A stretch of 60,938 nucleotides of DNA from Alistipes sp. CAG:435 (GTDB taxonomy: Bacteria > Bacteroidota > Bacteroidia > Bacteroidales > UBA932). Every line of letters begins with the position of its first letter. The stretch's first letter is position 1. The translations under genes were made by a program, and so were the position numbers. Positions 60,179-60,938 of this stretch are shown here, in pieces. The notes beneath the pieces are model-generated. The model saw nothing but the letters and a program-made list of their open reading frames with translations, was not told the DNA's origin and did not search any database. Location of the stretch: positions 1 to 60,938 of the forward strand of contig FR893120.1 of assembly GCA_000433355.1 (NCBI GenBank). The letters are read 5' to 3'.

Positions 60179-60213
60179 AAGTGGTCAAGGATTCTTTCCT
60201 GACCACTTTTTTT
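60179..60213 (+). terminator. terminator of outer-membrane barrel gene
   Basis: AAGTGGTCA and TGACCACTT (60200-60208) form a 9-bp stem followed by a T-run to 60213. A smaller GTCAA/TTGAC hairpin lies just before it. Confidence 0.85.
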
Positions 60214-60584
60214 GTTGAGATAGGTCGGACGGAGCGGCATGGGTTTTCTTAGCCAATTTCAAAAATCCCTGTATGTTGTTTTAGAGTGTGTTCAACATAT
60301 TCATGATAGACCTTGTGTCCGGATTTACTATCCATCATTTGCAGTTGGCGGGAACGCTAGTGCGTCACGTAGTCCTCTCTGTGGCATGATAGTGTTCCTG
60401 ACGAGGCATCAGAGAGTTGTGTCGGGAACACTGAATATGCCTGCAAGGCATTCAGTACAAGAATCGTGTTCCCTTCAATTGCAAAAGCTCTCTCATGTCC
60501 GAGAATGGCTTGGCTCTCGGGATTGTTTTTTGGACATAGTCAGTTTAGGTGGTATTACGCACGGCCAGTTGAGTTGATTTCTTA
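60214..60584. other. non-coding or decayed region
   Basis: No convincing gene is seen. Short open frames on both strands lack starts or homology that I recognise. GCCT-gca-AGGC (near 60444) is a small hairpin. The region ends at MITE copy 3. Confidence 0.5.
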
Positions 60585-60744
60585 GAAGCTGTTTTGAATT
60601 GTTTGAAATGTTCTTTGAGGTGAAAAATCTTCATTTTCTTCCCGCTTCTTCAGTCAGATAGCACCGCTATCTTCCTTGGAAGAAGCGGTCGAAACTGAAG
60701 TTTTTCACTCTCAAACCTTCAAACAAACAATTCAAAACAGCTTC
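60585..60744. mobile_element. MITE family A, copy 3 (160 bp, intact)
   Basis: Inverted ends GAAGCTGTTTTGAATTG are flanked by TTA on both sides (60582-60584 and 60745-60747). The interior matches copy 2 at 31929-32088 almost base for base and in the same orientation. There is no reading frame. Confidence 0.9.
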
Positions 60745-60771
60745 TTAACATCGTAGGTTTAAGGGAGGCTT

Positions 60772-60938
60772 TCAGCCATGGGATTGGCGGCCGAACACCT
60801 GAGACAGTAACTCTTTGTCAAGCAACGTGACCCTTGCCAGCTGTGGAATAGAATAGGTCCGGTGGTTTCCCCATAGTTTCTGGGCCACGGCCATGCGTTC
60901 GTCCATGCTTGCTTTGCTGACGGAATCCCTGCTGAATA
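60772..60938 (-). CDS. partial protein, C-terminus only
   Basis: The frame is open from the window edge to a stop at 60772, about 54 residues. It contains ERMAVAQKLWGNHRTYSIPQ and ends LLSQVFGRQSHG. Good length and codon use suggest a real C-terminus. I do not recognise the family. MITE copy 3 lies 27 bp downstream of its stop codon. Confidence 0.55.
   Translation of the reverse strand, partial: FSRDSVSKASMDERMAVAQKLWGNHRTYSIPQLARVTLLDKELLSQVFGRQSHG

Noticed and set aside
60238..60584. Small open frames after the barrel gene
   Set aside because: None has a plausible start plus recognisable homology. The minus-strand frame through about 60520-60340 looks protein-like for about 50 codons, but it lacks an ATG.

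Overview
The window looks like a chromosome segment of an uncultured gut-type member of Bacteroidales (Bacteroidota). Evidence: promoters of the Bacteroidota type (TTTG, about 20 bp, TAnnTTTG) sit in front of many genes. Shine-Dalgarno sequences are mostly absent. Typical family members are present, including an Hc1/histone H1-like basic protein, clostripain-like and DPP3 lipoproteins, a patatin/beta-barrel protein, lipoproteins with a BIG2 domain, and an RHS remnant. I see no CRISPR array, prophage, rRNA or intact transposase. One tRNA (Gln, TTG) is present.

Layout: 1-9.6 kb is one leftward block. A TetR regulator and a two-ATPase/two-permease ABC exporter with its membrane-fusion protein are followed by a GT2 / LAB_N / ArnT-like trio for lipid-linked sugar transfer. 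The outer-membrane TolC gene of the exporter is reduced to a 111-codon remnant, and a gmhA-like fragment lies at the far left. 9.6-21.3 kb is looser: two surface lipoproteins, an RHS fragment, a probable small RNA, an ALDH/SDR pair, a MATE exporter, a flippase and an SGNH hydrolase. Small inverted-repeat elements are scattered through it. 21.3-31.6 kb carries metabolism and information genes: an organophosphate antiporter, a CoA-transferase, mazG, a GNAT-like protein, prfA, and a pgi / galacturonokinase-like / nucleotidyltransferase operon, then a DJ-1 protein. 31.7-47 kb carries tRNA-Gln, an AraC-like membrane protein, rbfA, tyrS, tpiA, a histone-like gene, pth, rplY, two peptidases, xerD, an HhH protein, rsmI, tdk and recA. 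47-60 kb runs rightward: rlmN, patatin/barrel protein, recX, purC, mtgA, and a six-gene surface-glycan cluster (epimerase, flippase, ATP-grasp, DUF616, GT2, GT4), ending with an outer-membrane barrel.

How the parts fit: much of the window concerns the cell envelope. The UDP-glucuronate 4-epimerase-like enzyme and the galacturonokinase/nucleotidyltransferase pair could both feed a nucleotide-uronate pool. The two flippases, the glycosyltransferases and the ArnT-like trio could then use it; this link is inference.

The most unusual signal is at the DNA level. The hexamer GAATAT, usually as (G/T)GAATAT(G/T), recurs about 30 times per 10 kb on both strands in coding and non-coding DNA, roughly seven times random expectation. 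Other dispersed elements are a 160-bp MITE family with 3-bp TWA target duplications, a second MITE family of about 98 bp, and REP-like palindromes that have entered two reading frames and one tRNA terminator.
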